A DNA stretch of 64,000 bases from positions 1-64,000 of the forward strand of contig NZ_LXVX01000023.1 in NCBI RefSeq assembly GCF_001650725.1, in the 5' to 3' direction. Positions 48,324 to 56,956 of this stretch are shown one piece after another. The notes beneath the pieces are model-generated. The model was not told the origin of the DNA, ran no database searches, and worked only from the letters and a program-made list of their open reading frames with translations. Within the stretch, counting starts at the first letter, position 1. Each line of letters begins with the position of its first letter. The translations under genes were made by a program, and so were the position numbers. This DNA comes from Sphingobium sp. TCM1. Its GTDB lineage: Bacteria; Pseudomonadota; Alphaproteobacteria; Sphingomonadales; Sphingomonadaceae.

Positions 48324-50813
48324 ATGGCCGACGACGATCAGAAGAGCGAACGCGCCGCCGAGGTGACTGGGGCGCACGGCCATCATCACCATCATGAGCC
48401 GGACGGCGAAACGCCGTCCGGTCACGTCGACCATGATCCGGTCTGTGGCATGGTGGTCGATCCCGCCAGGACCGCTCACAAGGCTGAGTATGAAGGCGAG
48501 CGTTACGCCTTCTGCTCGGCCGGCTGTAAGGCGAAGTTCGACGCCGACCCCGTGCATTATGCAGCACGGGTAGCGCATGCCGAGCCGCACCATGAGGGTG
48601 CTGCTACCCATGGCGATCATTCCCACCCTAGCCACACCCATAGACTTGATCGCCATGAGCATCACCCCGTTGCGGCGTTAACGGCAGCCGTAACGGAGGG
48701 CACGATCTGGACCTGCCCGATGCATCCGGAAATCCGCCGGGACGCGCCGGGCAGTTGTCCGATCTGCGGCATGGCGCTGGAGCCGCTGATCGCGGCGGCG
48801 GATGCCGGACCCAGTCCCGAACTTGCCGATATGACCCGGCGCTTCTGGATCGGCCTCGCGCTCGCCTTGCCCGTGTTCCTGCTGGAGATGGGCGGCCACC
48901 TGATCCCGGCGCTGCACCATCTGGTGCCGATGCACATCTCGATCTGGATCCAGTTCGCCCTGGCGACGCCGGTGGTGCTGTGGGCCGGATGGCCGTTCTT
49001 CGCGCGTGGCTGGGCGTCGATCGTCAACCGCAGCCTCAACATGTTCACGCTGATCGCGATGGGGACCGGCGTCGCCTGGGGATACAGCATCGTCGCGACA
49101 TTCGCGCCGCAGCTCTTCCCGCAGGCTTTCCGTGACGCTGATGGCGCGGTCGCGGTCTATTATGAGGCGGCCGCCGTCATCACCGTGCTGGTGCTGCTTG
49201 GTCAGGTTATGGAGTTGCGCGCCCGGGAACAGACGTCCGGCGCGATCCGCGCGCTTCTCAATCTCGCGCCGAAGACCGCACGACGCATCGGGGCAGACGG
49301 TGTGGAAGAAGATGTGCCGGTCGAGGCGATTGCGATCGGCGAGCGGCTCAGGGTCCGGCCCGGGGAAACCGTGCCGGTGGATGGCGTGGTCGAGCAGGGG
49401 CGCTCATCGATCGATGAATCGATGGTGACCGGCGAATCCATGCCGGTGACGCGCGTAGTCGGCGAAGCGGTCGTAGGAGGTACGCTGAATCAGACCGGCG
49501 CGCTCGTCATCCGGGCGGAAAAAGTCGGGCGCGACACGATGCTGGCTCGCATCGTCCAGATGGTCGCGGATGCCCAGCGCTCGCGTGCGCCGATCCAGCG
49601 CATGGCTGATCAGGTGTCGGGCTGGTTCGTGCCGGTCGTCATCGCCGTAGCGCTGCTCGCCTTCGCGGCCTGGGGTGTATGGGGGCTAGAGCCGCGTCTG
49701 GCGCATGGCCTGATCGCGGCCGTTTCCGTGCTGATCATTGCCTGCCCCTGCGCGCTCGGGCTTGCGACGCCGATGTCGATCATGGTCGGTATCGGCAAGG
49801 GGGCGGCCGCCGGCGTTCTGATCAAGAACGCGGAGGCGCTCGAGCGGATGGAGAAGATCGATACTCTGGTGGTCGACAAGACCGGGACGCTTACCGAAGG
49901 CAAACCGGCGGTGACCCGGATCGTCGCGGCGCCGGGATTTGTCGAGGAGATCATCCTGCGGCTGGCGGCAGGTGTTGAAAAAGCCTCGGAGCATCCGCTT
50001 GCGCGCGCGATCGTGGCGGCTGCCGAGGAACGAAAGATCGCCATCCCCAATGTCGCCGATTTCGACTCGCCGACCGGTAAGGGCGCGGTCGGCGTGATCG
50101 AGGGACGGCAAGTGGTGCTCGGCAGCACCGCCTTTCTCGCCGAGCATGGGATCGATACGGCGTCGCTCGCCGGGCAGGCGGATGAGTTGCGCCGCGACGG
50201 TGCGACGGCGATCTATATCGGGATAGGCAATGCCATCGGCGGCATCTTCGCCATCGCCGACCCGATCAAGGCGACCACGCCTGAGGCACTGAAGGCCCTG
50301 CATGCCGAAGGCATCCGCATCGTCATGCTGACCGGCGACAATCGCACCACGGCCGAAGCCGTCGCCAGAAAGCTCGGCATTGATGAGGTCGAGGCCGATG
50401 TGCTGCCGGACCAGAAGGCGGCGGTGGTCGAGCGCCTGAAGGCGCAGGGCAAGGTGGTGGCCATGGCGGGTGACGGCGTAAATGACGCGCCGGCGCTCGC
50501 CGCCGCTGATGTCGGCATAGCCATGGGATCAGGGACCGACGTTGCCATCGAGAGCGCGGGGGTAACGCTGCTCAAGGGCGATCTCACCGGCATTGTCCGC
50601 GCGCGACGCCTGTCGCAGGCGACGATGGCCAACATCCGCCAGAACCTCGCCTTCGCTTTCATCTACAATGCGGCAGGCGTGCCGATCGCGGCGGGGGCGC
50701 TCTATCCCACGTTTGGACTGCTGCTGTCGCCGATCATCGCTGCGGCGGCGATGGCGCTGTCGTCCGTCAGCGTCATTGGCAATTCGCTGCGATTGCGCGC
50801 CTTGAAGATCTGA
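48324..50813 (+). CDS. Cu+-exporting P-type ATPase with YHS and His-rich N-terminus
   Basis: The 829-residue pump has an unusual N-terminus. It carries [12 protein letters not shown], a YHS domain ([20 protein letters not shown], then [14 protein letters not shown]), a second His-rich linker ([19 protein letters not shown]), and a metal-binding zinc-ribbon-like [20 protein letters not shown]. The pump core follows: MVTGESMPV actuator loop, CPC ion site in [15 protein letters not shown], phosphorylated Asp in [22 protein letters not shown] and [16 protein letters not shown]. It exports Cu+ (or Ag+) across the inner membrane. It begins 41 bases after oleate hydratase, so read-through is possible, and complements the cus operon at 58501. 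Confidence 0.93.
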   Translation: MADDDQKSERAAEVTGAHGHHHHHEPDGETPSGHVDHDPVCGMVVDPARTAHKAEYEGERYAFCSAGCKAKFDADPVHYAARVAHAEPHHEGAATHGDHSHPSHTHRLDRHEHHPVAALTAAVTEGTIWTCPMHPEIRRDAPGSCPICGMALEPLIAAADAGPSPELADMTRRFWIGLALALPVFLLEMGGHLIPALHHLVPMHISIWIQFALATPVVLWAGWPFFARGWASIVNRSLNMFTLIAMGTGVAWGYSIVATFAPQLFPQAFRDADGAVAVYYEAAAVITVLVLLGQVMELRAREQTSGAIRALLNLAPKTARRIGADGVEEDVPVEAIAIGERLRVRPGETVPVDGVVEQGRSSIDESMVTGESMPVTRVVGEAVVGGTLNQTGALVIRAEKVGRDTMLARIVQMVADAQRSRAPIQRMADQVSGWFVPVVIAVALLAFAAWGVWGLEPRLAHGLIAAVSVLIIACPCALGLATPMSIMVGIGKGAAAGVLIKNAEALERMEKIDTLVVDKTGTLTEGKPAVTRIVAAPGFVEEIILRLAAGVEKASEHPLARAIVAAAEERKIAIPNVADFDSPTGKGAVGVIEGRQVVLGSTAFLAEHGIDTASLAGQADELRRDGATAIYIGIGNAIGGIFAIADPIKATTPEALKALHAEGIRIVMLTGDNRTTAEAVARKLGIDEVEADVLPDQKAAVVERLKAQGKVVAMAGDGVNDAPALAAADVGIAMGSGTDVAIESAGVTLLKGDLTGIVRARRLSQATMANIRQNLAFAFIYNAAGVPIAAGALYPTFGLLLSPIIAAAAMALSSVSVIGNSLRLRALKI

Positions 50814-50886
50814 CGATCGGGCGATCCTCACCTAACGGCCACTGCCACCCGCAAATTGTGCTGAAAGCAAAACCGAGCCGCCATAC

Positions 50887-50901
50887 TTGAATGATCGTTC
50901 C
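50887..50901. promoter_or_regulatory. TetR operator, copy 1 (autoregulatory)
   Basis: TTGAATGATCGTTCC lies 20 bases before the TetR start codon. Its core GAATGATCGTTC is a near-palindrome centred on GATC. The exact reverse complement occurs at 51509-51523 before the next gene, so both promoters carry the same element in opposite orientation. Confidence 0.65.
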
Positions 50902-50921
50902 AGAAGCGCTATACATGGCTT

Positions 50922-51488
50922 ATGGCAAGACCTCGAGAATTCGATACGGATGCTGCCCTGGACGGTGCGATCGCCGTGTTCAGCGAGCATGGGTATGAGG
51001 GCAGTTCGGCGCAGATGCTCGTGGACGCCATGGGCATCGGGCGGCAGAGCCTCTACGCGGCCTTCGGCGACAAGTGGCAGCTCTATTGCGCGGCGGTGCG
51101 GCGCTACGGCATGGGCGAATGCGCGGCGCATTTCGAGGCGCTTCGCAGCGGCGCGCGCGCCATCGACGGGATTGCCGCCATGCTGCGCCATGTCGTGGCG
51201 ACAGCGTACATGCCCTGTCTCGGCGTCGGCTCGACCTGCGAGTTCGGTGCCTCGCGGCCGGACCTGGTCGATATCCATGCGGCACTGGGCAGGACATTGC
51301 ACATGGCCATCGTCGCCCGCATGCGCGACGCGCAGCGTGAGGGCGATGTTGCAGCCAGCCTCGATCCCGAGGCTCTCGCGCAATTCCTGATCGCCAATAT
51401 CGCCGGGATCCGCGTCGCCGGGCGTGGCGGCGCCGACCGATCAACCCTGGCTGCCCTGCAGGAGATGGTCATGCGCGCGCTGCGCTGA
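50922..51488 (+). CDS. TetR family regulator
   Basis: The 188-residue protein has a TetR helix-turn-helix (GAIAVFSEHGYEGSSAQMLV, then DAMGIGRQSLYAAFGDKWQL) and a C-terminal ligand domain of the TetR_C group seen in regulators of oxidoreductase genes (SRPDLVDIHAALGRTLHMAI). The start at ATG 50922 agrees with homologues that begin MARPREFD. It controls itself and the downstream oxidoreductase through the paired operators. The target gene is now reduced to a fragment, so the regulator may be an orphan. Confidence 0.88.
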   Translation: MARPREFDTDAALDGAIAVFSEHGYEGSSAQMLVDAMGIGRQSLYAAFGDKWQLYCAAVRRYGMGECAAHFEALRSGARAIDGIAAMLRHVVATAYMPCLGVGSTCEFGASRPDLVDIHAALGRTLHMAIVARMRDAQREGDVAASLDPEALAQFLIANIAGIRVAGRGGADRSTLAALQEMVMRALR

Positions 51489-51508
51489 CCCCTTTTTTGA
51501 CCGATTGC

Positions 51509-51523
51509 GGAACGATCATTCAA
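51509..51523. promoter_or_regulatory. TetR operator, copy 2 (target gene promoter)
   Basis: GGAACGATCATTCAA is the exact reverse complement of the element at 50887-50901. It lies 15 bases before the start of the oxidoreductase gene fragment, where bound repressor would block transcription. Confidence 0.65.
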
Positions 51524-51537
51524 GATAGGAGAAAGAC

Positions 51538-51617
51538 ATGCGAGCAGTAGTGATGACCGCGACCGGTGGCCGCGAGGTGCTGGAGCAGATCGAGCGACCG
51601 GAGCCTGTCGCCGGGCC
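51538..51617 (+). pseudogene. N-terminal fragment of a quinone-oxidoreductase/MDR alcohol dehydrogenase
   Basis: The frame MRAVVMTATGGREVLEQIER PEPVAGPG is the usual start of zinc-independent MDR-family quinone oxidoreductases. It is cut after about 27 codons by the Tn3-type terminal repeat at 51618. The remaining roughly 300 codons are not found after the mobile sequences up to 56835. AGGAG at 51527-51531 serves as ribosome binding site. It was evidently the target of the upstream TetR regulator. Confidence 0.75.
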
Positions 51618-51655
51618 GGGGGCGTCACATAAAACGGGCACAGATATACGCTCTC
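51618..51655. repeat. Tn3-family 38-bp terminal inverted repeat (copy 2)
   Basis: The 38 bases are identical to those at 13763-13800: they start GGGGGCGTCAC, contain AAAACGG and end ACGCTCTC. Here the repeat interrupts the oxidoreductase gene, giving a precise left boundary for a transposon insertion. The matching right-hand repeat was not found with confidence. Confidence 0.7.
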
Positions 51656-51665
51656 ATGACTGCCA

Positions 51666-51964
51666 TCCGAGACGCTGGCCGAGTTTACTCCTTCGCTGGC
51701 CTCGAGACCAGCGGTCGCATTGACCTTGGCGGGTGTGCCGCGGGCGCCTGATCGACGACGATTGATCATGCTCTCATCCGCGGGTTGATTACCGCACTAC
51801 CCGTATCCGTCGCTGGGCCTATCCTCCGTCTAAGTTCGGGCGTCGGACGAACCTGCCCCACCGTACACCGTGGATTGCCCATCACAGTCGGGTGCCCGCG
51901 GCACGCCGGCCAAGGCTATGCAGTTGGTGCGCTGGCGCCTCCTCTCGTTAATGTCGTGGGTGGA
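51666..51964 (-). ncRNA. Candidate bridge-RNA region of the IS110 element
   Basis: In the IS1111 group the guide (bridge) RNA is encoded in the long noncoding flank downstream of the recombinase, which is this stretch. It has no coding character and is conserved with only one substitution seen in the truncated copy at 13811-14109. Individual target and donor loops were not resolved by eye. Confidence 0.4.
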
Positions 51965-53080
51965 TCAGCCGGCTATCGCCGGCGACACCCGACGGGCGAT
52001 GTCCCAGGCATAGCCGACCAGTTCACGCGCGATCGCGGTGGTCACCTTGGGCTGAGGCTTGCCCGTGGCCGCCAGGCGACGGTAGCGCTGGCACAGGCGA
52101 ACCTGCGCTTTCCACCCGATCGCCTGGATGTCCTCGGACAAGTCGATGACCCGCTCACGGTAGCGTCGTTTCTCGCGAGCGGGCAGTCGATACGACCAGC
52201 CCGCCTCAATCAGCATGGTTCGTGCCTGCGCGTTGCCCGCGCGGGTGATCCGGCCCCGTTTGGTCCGAGCGCCGCTGGAGTGCTCGGACGGCACCAAGCC
52301 GACATACGCCATCAGTTGCTTGGGATTGTCGAAGCGGGTGAGATCGCCTACTTCAGCGACCAGCGTCGCAGCGCTGACCAGCCTGATACCGCGCAGGACC
52401 TGTAGATTGCGGACCAGCGGCGCAAAACACCATGCGTCCACCGCTTCAGTCAGCGCCGCTTCTAAGCGCCCAACCCGTGCCTGCGCCTCCAGCACCCGCT
52501 TCTGCATTTCCTCGAATGCCAGCTGTTGGTGGGGAAAATCGAACCGCTGCTCGGACAACCACCGCCAGTACATTTTCGTCCAGGCCGCCTTGCCGCCGAA
52601 ACGACGATCATGACGCAACAGGAAGCTGCGCACTGTCTGCTTGGCTCCGATGGCATCATCTTGCGCGCTGCGTCGCGCGCGGATGAGATCGCGTACCGCC
52701 TCGTGCGCCTCGTCCGGTATCCAGATTGCGGTGAGTTCGCCAGCGCGTAGCAGCCGCGCCAGGGTCATCGCGTCACGCCGGTCCGTCTTTACATGGTCAC
52801 CCGGGCGCCGCGGCATCATCGAGGGGGCGATGACGATGCAATTCTGTCCCAGCTTCGTCAGCAGCCGATGCAAGCCATACCCGCAGGGACCAGCTTCGTA
52901 GCAGACGTTCAACGTCACGCCCGGTCCAGTCAGCCGCTTGACCAGCTTCCTGATCGCATCGTCCTCGTTGGCGACCGTGCCGACGAAACGCACCTCGCCT
53001 CCGCGTTCCCCATCGGCAACCGCGACCGCAATGGTTTCCTTATGAACGTCCAGACCAACGTATTTCACCGTCTCCGTCAT
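51965..53080 (-). CDS. IS110-family DEDD transposase/recombinase
   Basis: The 371-residue protein has the IS110 N-terminal RuvC-like DEDD domain: VKYVGLDVHKETIAVAVADG (first Asp), NVCYEAGPCGYGLHRLLTKL (Glu) and VKTDRRDAMTLARLLRAGEL (two Asp). The Tnp_20 C-domain follows, with LRGIRLVSAATLVAEVGDLT, RFDNPKQLMAYVGLVPSEHS and the catalytic serine in SSGARTKRGRITRAGNAQAR. It is full length and apparently functional. It would move the element with the help of an RNA guide. Single-copy intact here; a 43-codon fragment lies at 14110. Confidence 0.95.
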   Translation of the reverse strand: MTETVKYVGLDVHKETIAVAVADGERGGEVRFVGTVANEDDAIRKLVKRLTGPGVTLNVCYEAGPCGYGLHRLLTKLGQNCIVIAPSMMPRRPGDHVKTDRRDAMTLARLLRAGELTAIWIPDEAHEAVRDLIRARRSAQDDAIGAKQTVRSFLLRHDRRFGGKAAWTKMYWRWLSEQRFDFPHQQLAFEEMQKRVLEAQARVGRLEAALTEAVDAWCFAPLVRNLQVLRGIRLVSAATLVAEVGDLTRFDNPKQLMAYVGLVPSEHSSGARTKRGRITRAGNAQARTMLIEAGWSYRLPAREKRRYRERVIDLSEDIQAIGWKAQVRLCQRYRRLAATGKPQPKVTTAIARELVGYAWDIARRVSPAIAG

Positions 53081-53156
53081 GACTCGTCTCCGCTGCTGAC
53101 AAATCCATCATCAGCATCTCAGATTCGAGCCTCCGAGGCTCTGGCAGTCATGGGGT

Positions 53157-54970
53157 CTAAGCCTTTTGGGGCACGGTAGCGCCGATCTTTTGGCGCAGCG
53201 GCCGTAGCGTGCCGGTCGTTAAGTCATGATCCGTCCAAAGGTAATCGCCGGTCAGATTGATGTGTTGCCAGCCCAGCGGTGACAGATGTTGGAGAAATTC
53301 GGCCGGGATTTCCTTTCCTTGCTGCTCCATATGGCGAAGCACCGCCTCGAGGTAGGTCGTGTTCCAGAGGACAATGGCTCCAGCCACCAGATTGAGCGCG
53401 GACGCTCGGTGTCCTTGAGCCTGTAGCCCATGGTCGCGTATCCGGCCGGTGCGGTGAAAGAAGATCGCGCGCTTGAGGGCGTTCTGCGCCTCGCCCTTGT
53501 TCAGTTCGCGCGTAGCACGGCGCCGTTCTTCCGGCTTTTCGATCCAGTCTAGGGTGAAAAGCGTCCGTTCAACCCGGCCTATCTCGCGTAGCGCCAGCGC
53601 CAGGCCGTTGGCGCGCGGATATGAACCAAGGCGCTCGAGCATGGTGGAGGCATTCGTGACTCCGGTCCGGATAGATGTTGCGAGGCGGACGATGTCTTCC
53701 CAGTGGCTAGCGATGAGCTGTTCATCAATGGCTTGCGCGGCCATCGGGGCTATGGTCGGCCCTGGCCGCGCATCGCGGAACAAGTGGAGGCGCCGGGCGG
53801 CGATATTGGGAATTCGCGGTGCGAACTGGAACCCCAGCAAATGGCAGAGCGCGAAAACATGGTCGGAAATGCCGCCGACATCGGTATGGTGGCGTTCAAT
53901 CGCAAGTTCGGCACCATGATGCAGCAGGCCGTCAAGGACGTGGGCTGCCTCGCTCGCACCGGCGGAAATAACCTTGGCATGAAACGGCGCATAGCGATCC
54001 GAGACGTGAGTATAGAAGGATACCGAAGGTTCACTGCCCTTGTGGGGATTGACAGAACCGGTCGCCTGCGCGCGGCGATCAAGTGGAAAGTTCTGGCCAT
54101 CGGAACTCGACACATTTCCATCGCCGAACACATTTGACAGCGTCATGCGATGCTGAGCATCGGCCAACATCGCCAAGGCGGCGCCGTAGCTGTCTTCGCG
54201 TAAATGCCATGCCGCAAGCCAACCGAGTTGGCGCTGGCTCACCAAATCGCAGGCCTCTGCCATGCGGGCGTGGCCGAGATTGGTGGCGTCGGCAAGAACC
54301 GCTGTCAGGACAGTGCGGGGATCATCATGTACGCGGCCCGTGGTGAGATGGGTAAAGCATTTCGAGAAGCCGGTCCAACGATCAACCTCCGCCAGCAGGT
54401 CAGTAATGCGGATGGCCGGCAAATGGCCATACAAGGGAGAGAGTGCCCTTTCGGCTTCCTCCGGTGTGATGGCTCGAAGTGGCGATATCCGCAGCTTGCC
54501 GCCTGAAAAGTGCACATCTTCGAGCGCGTCCGCTTCCACCTTTGCGTCCACCTCGGCCAGCCTTCGGGAAAGGAGCGCCTTGCGCTCCTCGAGCCAGACT
54601 GCGGCCGTATCGGCGACCGGGACAGGCAATGGACCAGCGGCCCTCATAGCAGTGAACACCGGGGTGGAGATAAGTTGCTGCTCCACGGCTCTGTATCGCC
54701 GGCTGCCTTCGACCCACACGTCACCCGCTCGCAAGCGGTCCCGCAACTCGGCGAGGACACAGAACTCGAAAATACGGCGATCAAGACCGGCTCGGCCAAT
54801 CCGTCGCCGCCATGCCGGTCGGACGAAACCAAGCGCGGCATCTGCTGGTAGCTTGCGCAGGCGGCCACTTCCGAGATCGCGCATTGTCGCGATGGCTCGA
54901 GCAAGACCCACACAGGCAGGCACCGCACCGAAGGTGAAGCTTGCGACGAAGGCCGGACCGATCTGTCGCA
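53157..54970 (-). pseudogene. tnpA: Tn3-family transposase TnpA, 5'-truncated
   Basis: About 600 codons correspond to the C-terminal part of a Tn3 transposase (normally 950-1000). Visible blocks are RIFEFCVLAELRDRLRAGDV WVEGSRRYR, the catalytic regions LADATNLGHARMAEACDLVS, SDGQNFPLDRRAQATGSVNP and YTHVSDRYAPFHAKVISAGA, then HHTDVGGISDHVFALCHLLG and the C-terminal LSPLGWQHINLTGDYLW. The frame is open beyond the first in-frame start at 54923, back to about 54998, and homology fades near 54970 at the junction with the marR gene. The N-terminal DNA-binding part is missing, so it cannot be active. Its 3' end abuts the IS110 element. Confidence 0.88.
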
Positions 54971-55474
54971 GGATCAGTAGATGAAAAAAATGGGGATTTT
55001 ATCCAATCGGGGGGATTATTCTTCCTAGCCCATCGGTTGCGCCGTCTCTCTGAGGGGCTGGTAACCGAATGCGAGGGATCGTTTGTTGAGGCAGGAATAA
55101 TCGCCCCGCCCCGGACAACGTCCATACTCTACCTGATCGAAGATGAAGGGCCGCAACGTATCACTGCTATCGCCTCTGCCCTTCAGCAGTTCCACCCGGT
55201 CATCATAGATTGGGTGGGAAAGCTGAAAAAGCTGGACCTCATCACAACAGCTGCAGATCCGGTCGATCGCAGGCGTACGATCGTCTCACTCACGGATGCG
55301 GGGCGACAAGAGGTACTCAAGATTCGCACAGCCGAGGTTGCGATCACAGCTGCTTACTCGGCTTTGGAGATCGAAACGGGCGTGAATTTGATCGATGGAA
55401 CCACGGCCTGGGAATGCGCCCTCTCCGACAAATCCTTATCTGTTAGGATCGGTGAGTACGATGCTCGCCAATGA
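54941..55474 (+). CDS. MarR family regulator, start probably lost
   Basis: The frame encodes a MarR winged helix: GGLFFLAHRLRRLSEGLVTE at the dimer interface, GPQRITAIASALQQFHPVII as recognition region and a wing KKLDLITTAADPVDRRRTIV, then SLTDAGRQEVLKIRTAE. The first about 12 codons from TTG 54941 are transposon sequence read backwards, and homology starts only at about 54983. No good start codon with a ribosome site is present at that point. The native 5' end was therefore probably removed when the Tn3 remnant was joined. Function and target are unknown. Confidence 0.65.
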   Translation: MRRRPDRSVAGSVDEKNGDFIQSGGLFFLAHRLRRLSEGLVTECEGSFVEAGIIAPPRTTSILYLIEDEGPQRITAIASALQQFHPVIIDWVGKLKKLDLITTAADPVDRRRTIVSLTDAGRQEVLKIRTAEVAITAAYSALEIETGVNLIDGTTAWECALSDKSLSVRIGEYDARQ

Positions 55475-55596
55475 CCTGATCCCGCCTGATGGCTGCAGGC
55501 CTGAACTCGCGCAGCGGCTACCGTGAATCTGTGCCCGAATAATGGACGGAGGCCTATAAGGTGGGCTACAAGCGCGGCTGAGGAGCGAGGCGCGTC

Positions 55597-56835
55597 GTGA
55601 GCACCGAAACCGCCCGGGAAGGGCCAGAAATCCCCGTAGCGCCGCCTGAGGCTGTCCTGCCGGCCGTCAGGGCGCCGGCCGACCTTGCGTGGACGATCGT
55701 GCAGATGCGCGCCGGCGAGCGCATCACCGTCAACGAGGGCCTGATCGCCGCCTATCAGGCCGCTTCATCGCCCCATAGCATCCGTGCGCTCAAGTCCGAC
55801 GTCGAGGCGTTCGATGCGTGGTGTAGGCGCAACAACCGGATTGCACTGCCGGCGACGGCCGAGACGGTGGCCGACTATCTCGACTCGCGGGCAGGCAAGG
55901 GGAGCCGCCCAGCCTCGCTATCCCGCTACAAGGCGTCGATCGCCAAGATCCATCAGTTGCTCGAACTCAAGGACCCAACCCCCGCGCCGCTGGTGAAGCT
56001 GCGGCTGCAAGCGGTGCGCCGTGAGAAGGGCGCAGCGCAGAAGCAGGCAAGGCCGCTGCGGTTCAAGGGGCCGGTGCGCGACGTGGAACGCGACAAGGCG
56101 CGTGGTCTCAACGTCCGGGCGCTGCTCGAGAGCTGCGGAAACGATCTGCCGGGGCTGCGCGATCGCGCGCTGCTGTCTGCCGCCTATGACACCGGCCTGC
56201 GTGCGTCCGAGTTGGTAGCCGTGGCCATCGAGCATATCGAAGAGGCGATCGATCCCGAGGCGCGGCTGCTGCAGATCCTGCGCAGCAAGGGCGATCAAGA
56301 CGGGGAGGGGGCAACCGCCTATCTCAGCCCGCGTACCGTGTCGGCGATCGCGGCCTGGACCGAAGCGGCCGGGATCACGGCGGGGCCGCTGTTCCGGCGG
56401 GTGCAGGTGCGGCGCTACAAGGCGCGCGCCGCCGTGCGCGGTCGGCCGATCGACAGCATCTCGGGGCGGGAGACCTGGGATCTGCGCAAGACGCTGCCCA
56501 GGCCTGCGGTGAAGGCGCGGGTCGAATATGACATCGGCACCGTCGCGCTGCACCCGGGTTCGATCGGGCCGATCTTCCGCTCGATCATCCAGCGCGCGTT
56601 CGATCGTGGCGCTCTGCCCGACCTCACAGCCGAGGATCTGGCGCGGCTGCTCAAGGGCATCAGCGCGCACTCGACGCGGATCGGGCTGAACCAGGATCTG
56701 TTTGCGAGCGGAGAGGATCTGGCTGGGATCATGGATGCATTGCGGTGGAAGTCACCGCGAATGCCACTCGCCTATAATCGCAACCTTGCTGCAGAGCAGG
56801 GCGCAGCGGGCAGGCTGATGGCGAAGATCGGCTGA
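55597..56835 (+). CDS. Tyrosine recombinase/integrase, XerC-like (copy 2)
   Basis: The 412-residue protein is a close paralogue of the one at 10185. It shares the core-binding stretch SRYKASIAKIHQLLELKDPT and all catalytic residues: Arg in YDTGLRASELVAVAI, Lys in ILRSKGDQDG, His/Arg in KGISAHSTRIGLNQ, Trp in ALRWKSPRMPLAY and Tyr in LAYNRNLA. The N-terminus is longer and different. Start is GTG 55597, with GAGGAGCGAGG upstream. It is probably the recombinase of the mobile element to which the Tn3 remnant belongs. Confidence 0.85.
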   Translation: MSTETAREGPEIPVAPPEAVLPAVRAPADLAWTIVQMRAGERITVNEGLIAAYQAASSPHSIRALKSDVEAFDAWCRRNNRIALPATAETVADYLDSRAGKGSRPASLSRYKASIAKIHQLLELKDPTPAPLVKLRLQAVRREKGAAQKQARPLRFKGPVRDVERDKARGLNVRALLESCGNDLPGLRDRALLSAAYDTGLRASELVAVAIEHIEEAIDPEARLLQILRSKGDQDGEGATAYLSPRTVSAIAAWTEAAGITAGPLFRRVQVRRYKARAAVRGRPIDSISGRETWDLRKTLPRPAVKARVEYDIGTVALHPGSIGPIFRSIIQRAFDRGALPDLTAEDLARLLKGISAHSTRIGLNQDLFASGEDLAGIMDALRWKSPRMPLAYNRNLAAEQGAAGRLMAKIG

Positions 56836-56956
56836 TGGGGTCGCTGGTCGACTCGATTGCAGGAGGGCGTCGCTCCCCAAGCAACCTCATCGGACCGGCA
56901 TGAGCTTATGGAGCTGGCCGGTGGCCCTTGCCAGCAGCGGCACAATGGTCCGTGTT

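Larger units (their letters stand above)
51655..53152 (-). mobile_element. Complete IS110-family element (IS1111 group)
   Basis: Subterminal inverted repeats CATGACTGCCA (51655-51665) and TGGCAGTCATG (53142-53152) bracket an intact IS110 transposase gene on the reverse strand. About 300 noncoding bases lie downstream of the transposase and only about 60 upstream. That asymmetry and the subterminal repeats are features of the IS1111 group, some members of which (IS4321/IS5075) specifically enter Tn3-family terminal repeats. Here the element lies exactly next to such a repeat on one side and to GGGG plus a Tn3 transposase gene on the other. Confidence 0.8.

Noticed and set aside
46939..48567. 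Reverse-strand open frame across the oleate hydratase gene
   Set aside because: It lies opposite a gene with all oleate hydratase blocks and has no own motif.
55521..55558. Possible right-hand Tn3 terminal repeat (ATCTGTGCCCG shared with the inverted repeat at 51618)
   Set aside because: Eleven bases match in the right orientation, but the outer part does not end in CCCC and the rest diverges; too weak to call a transposon end.
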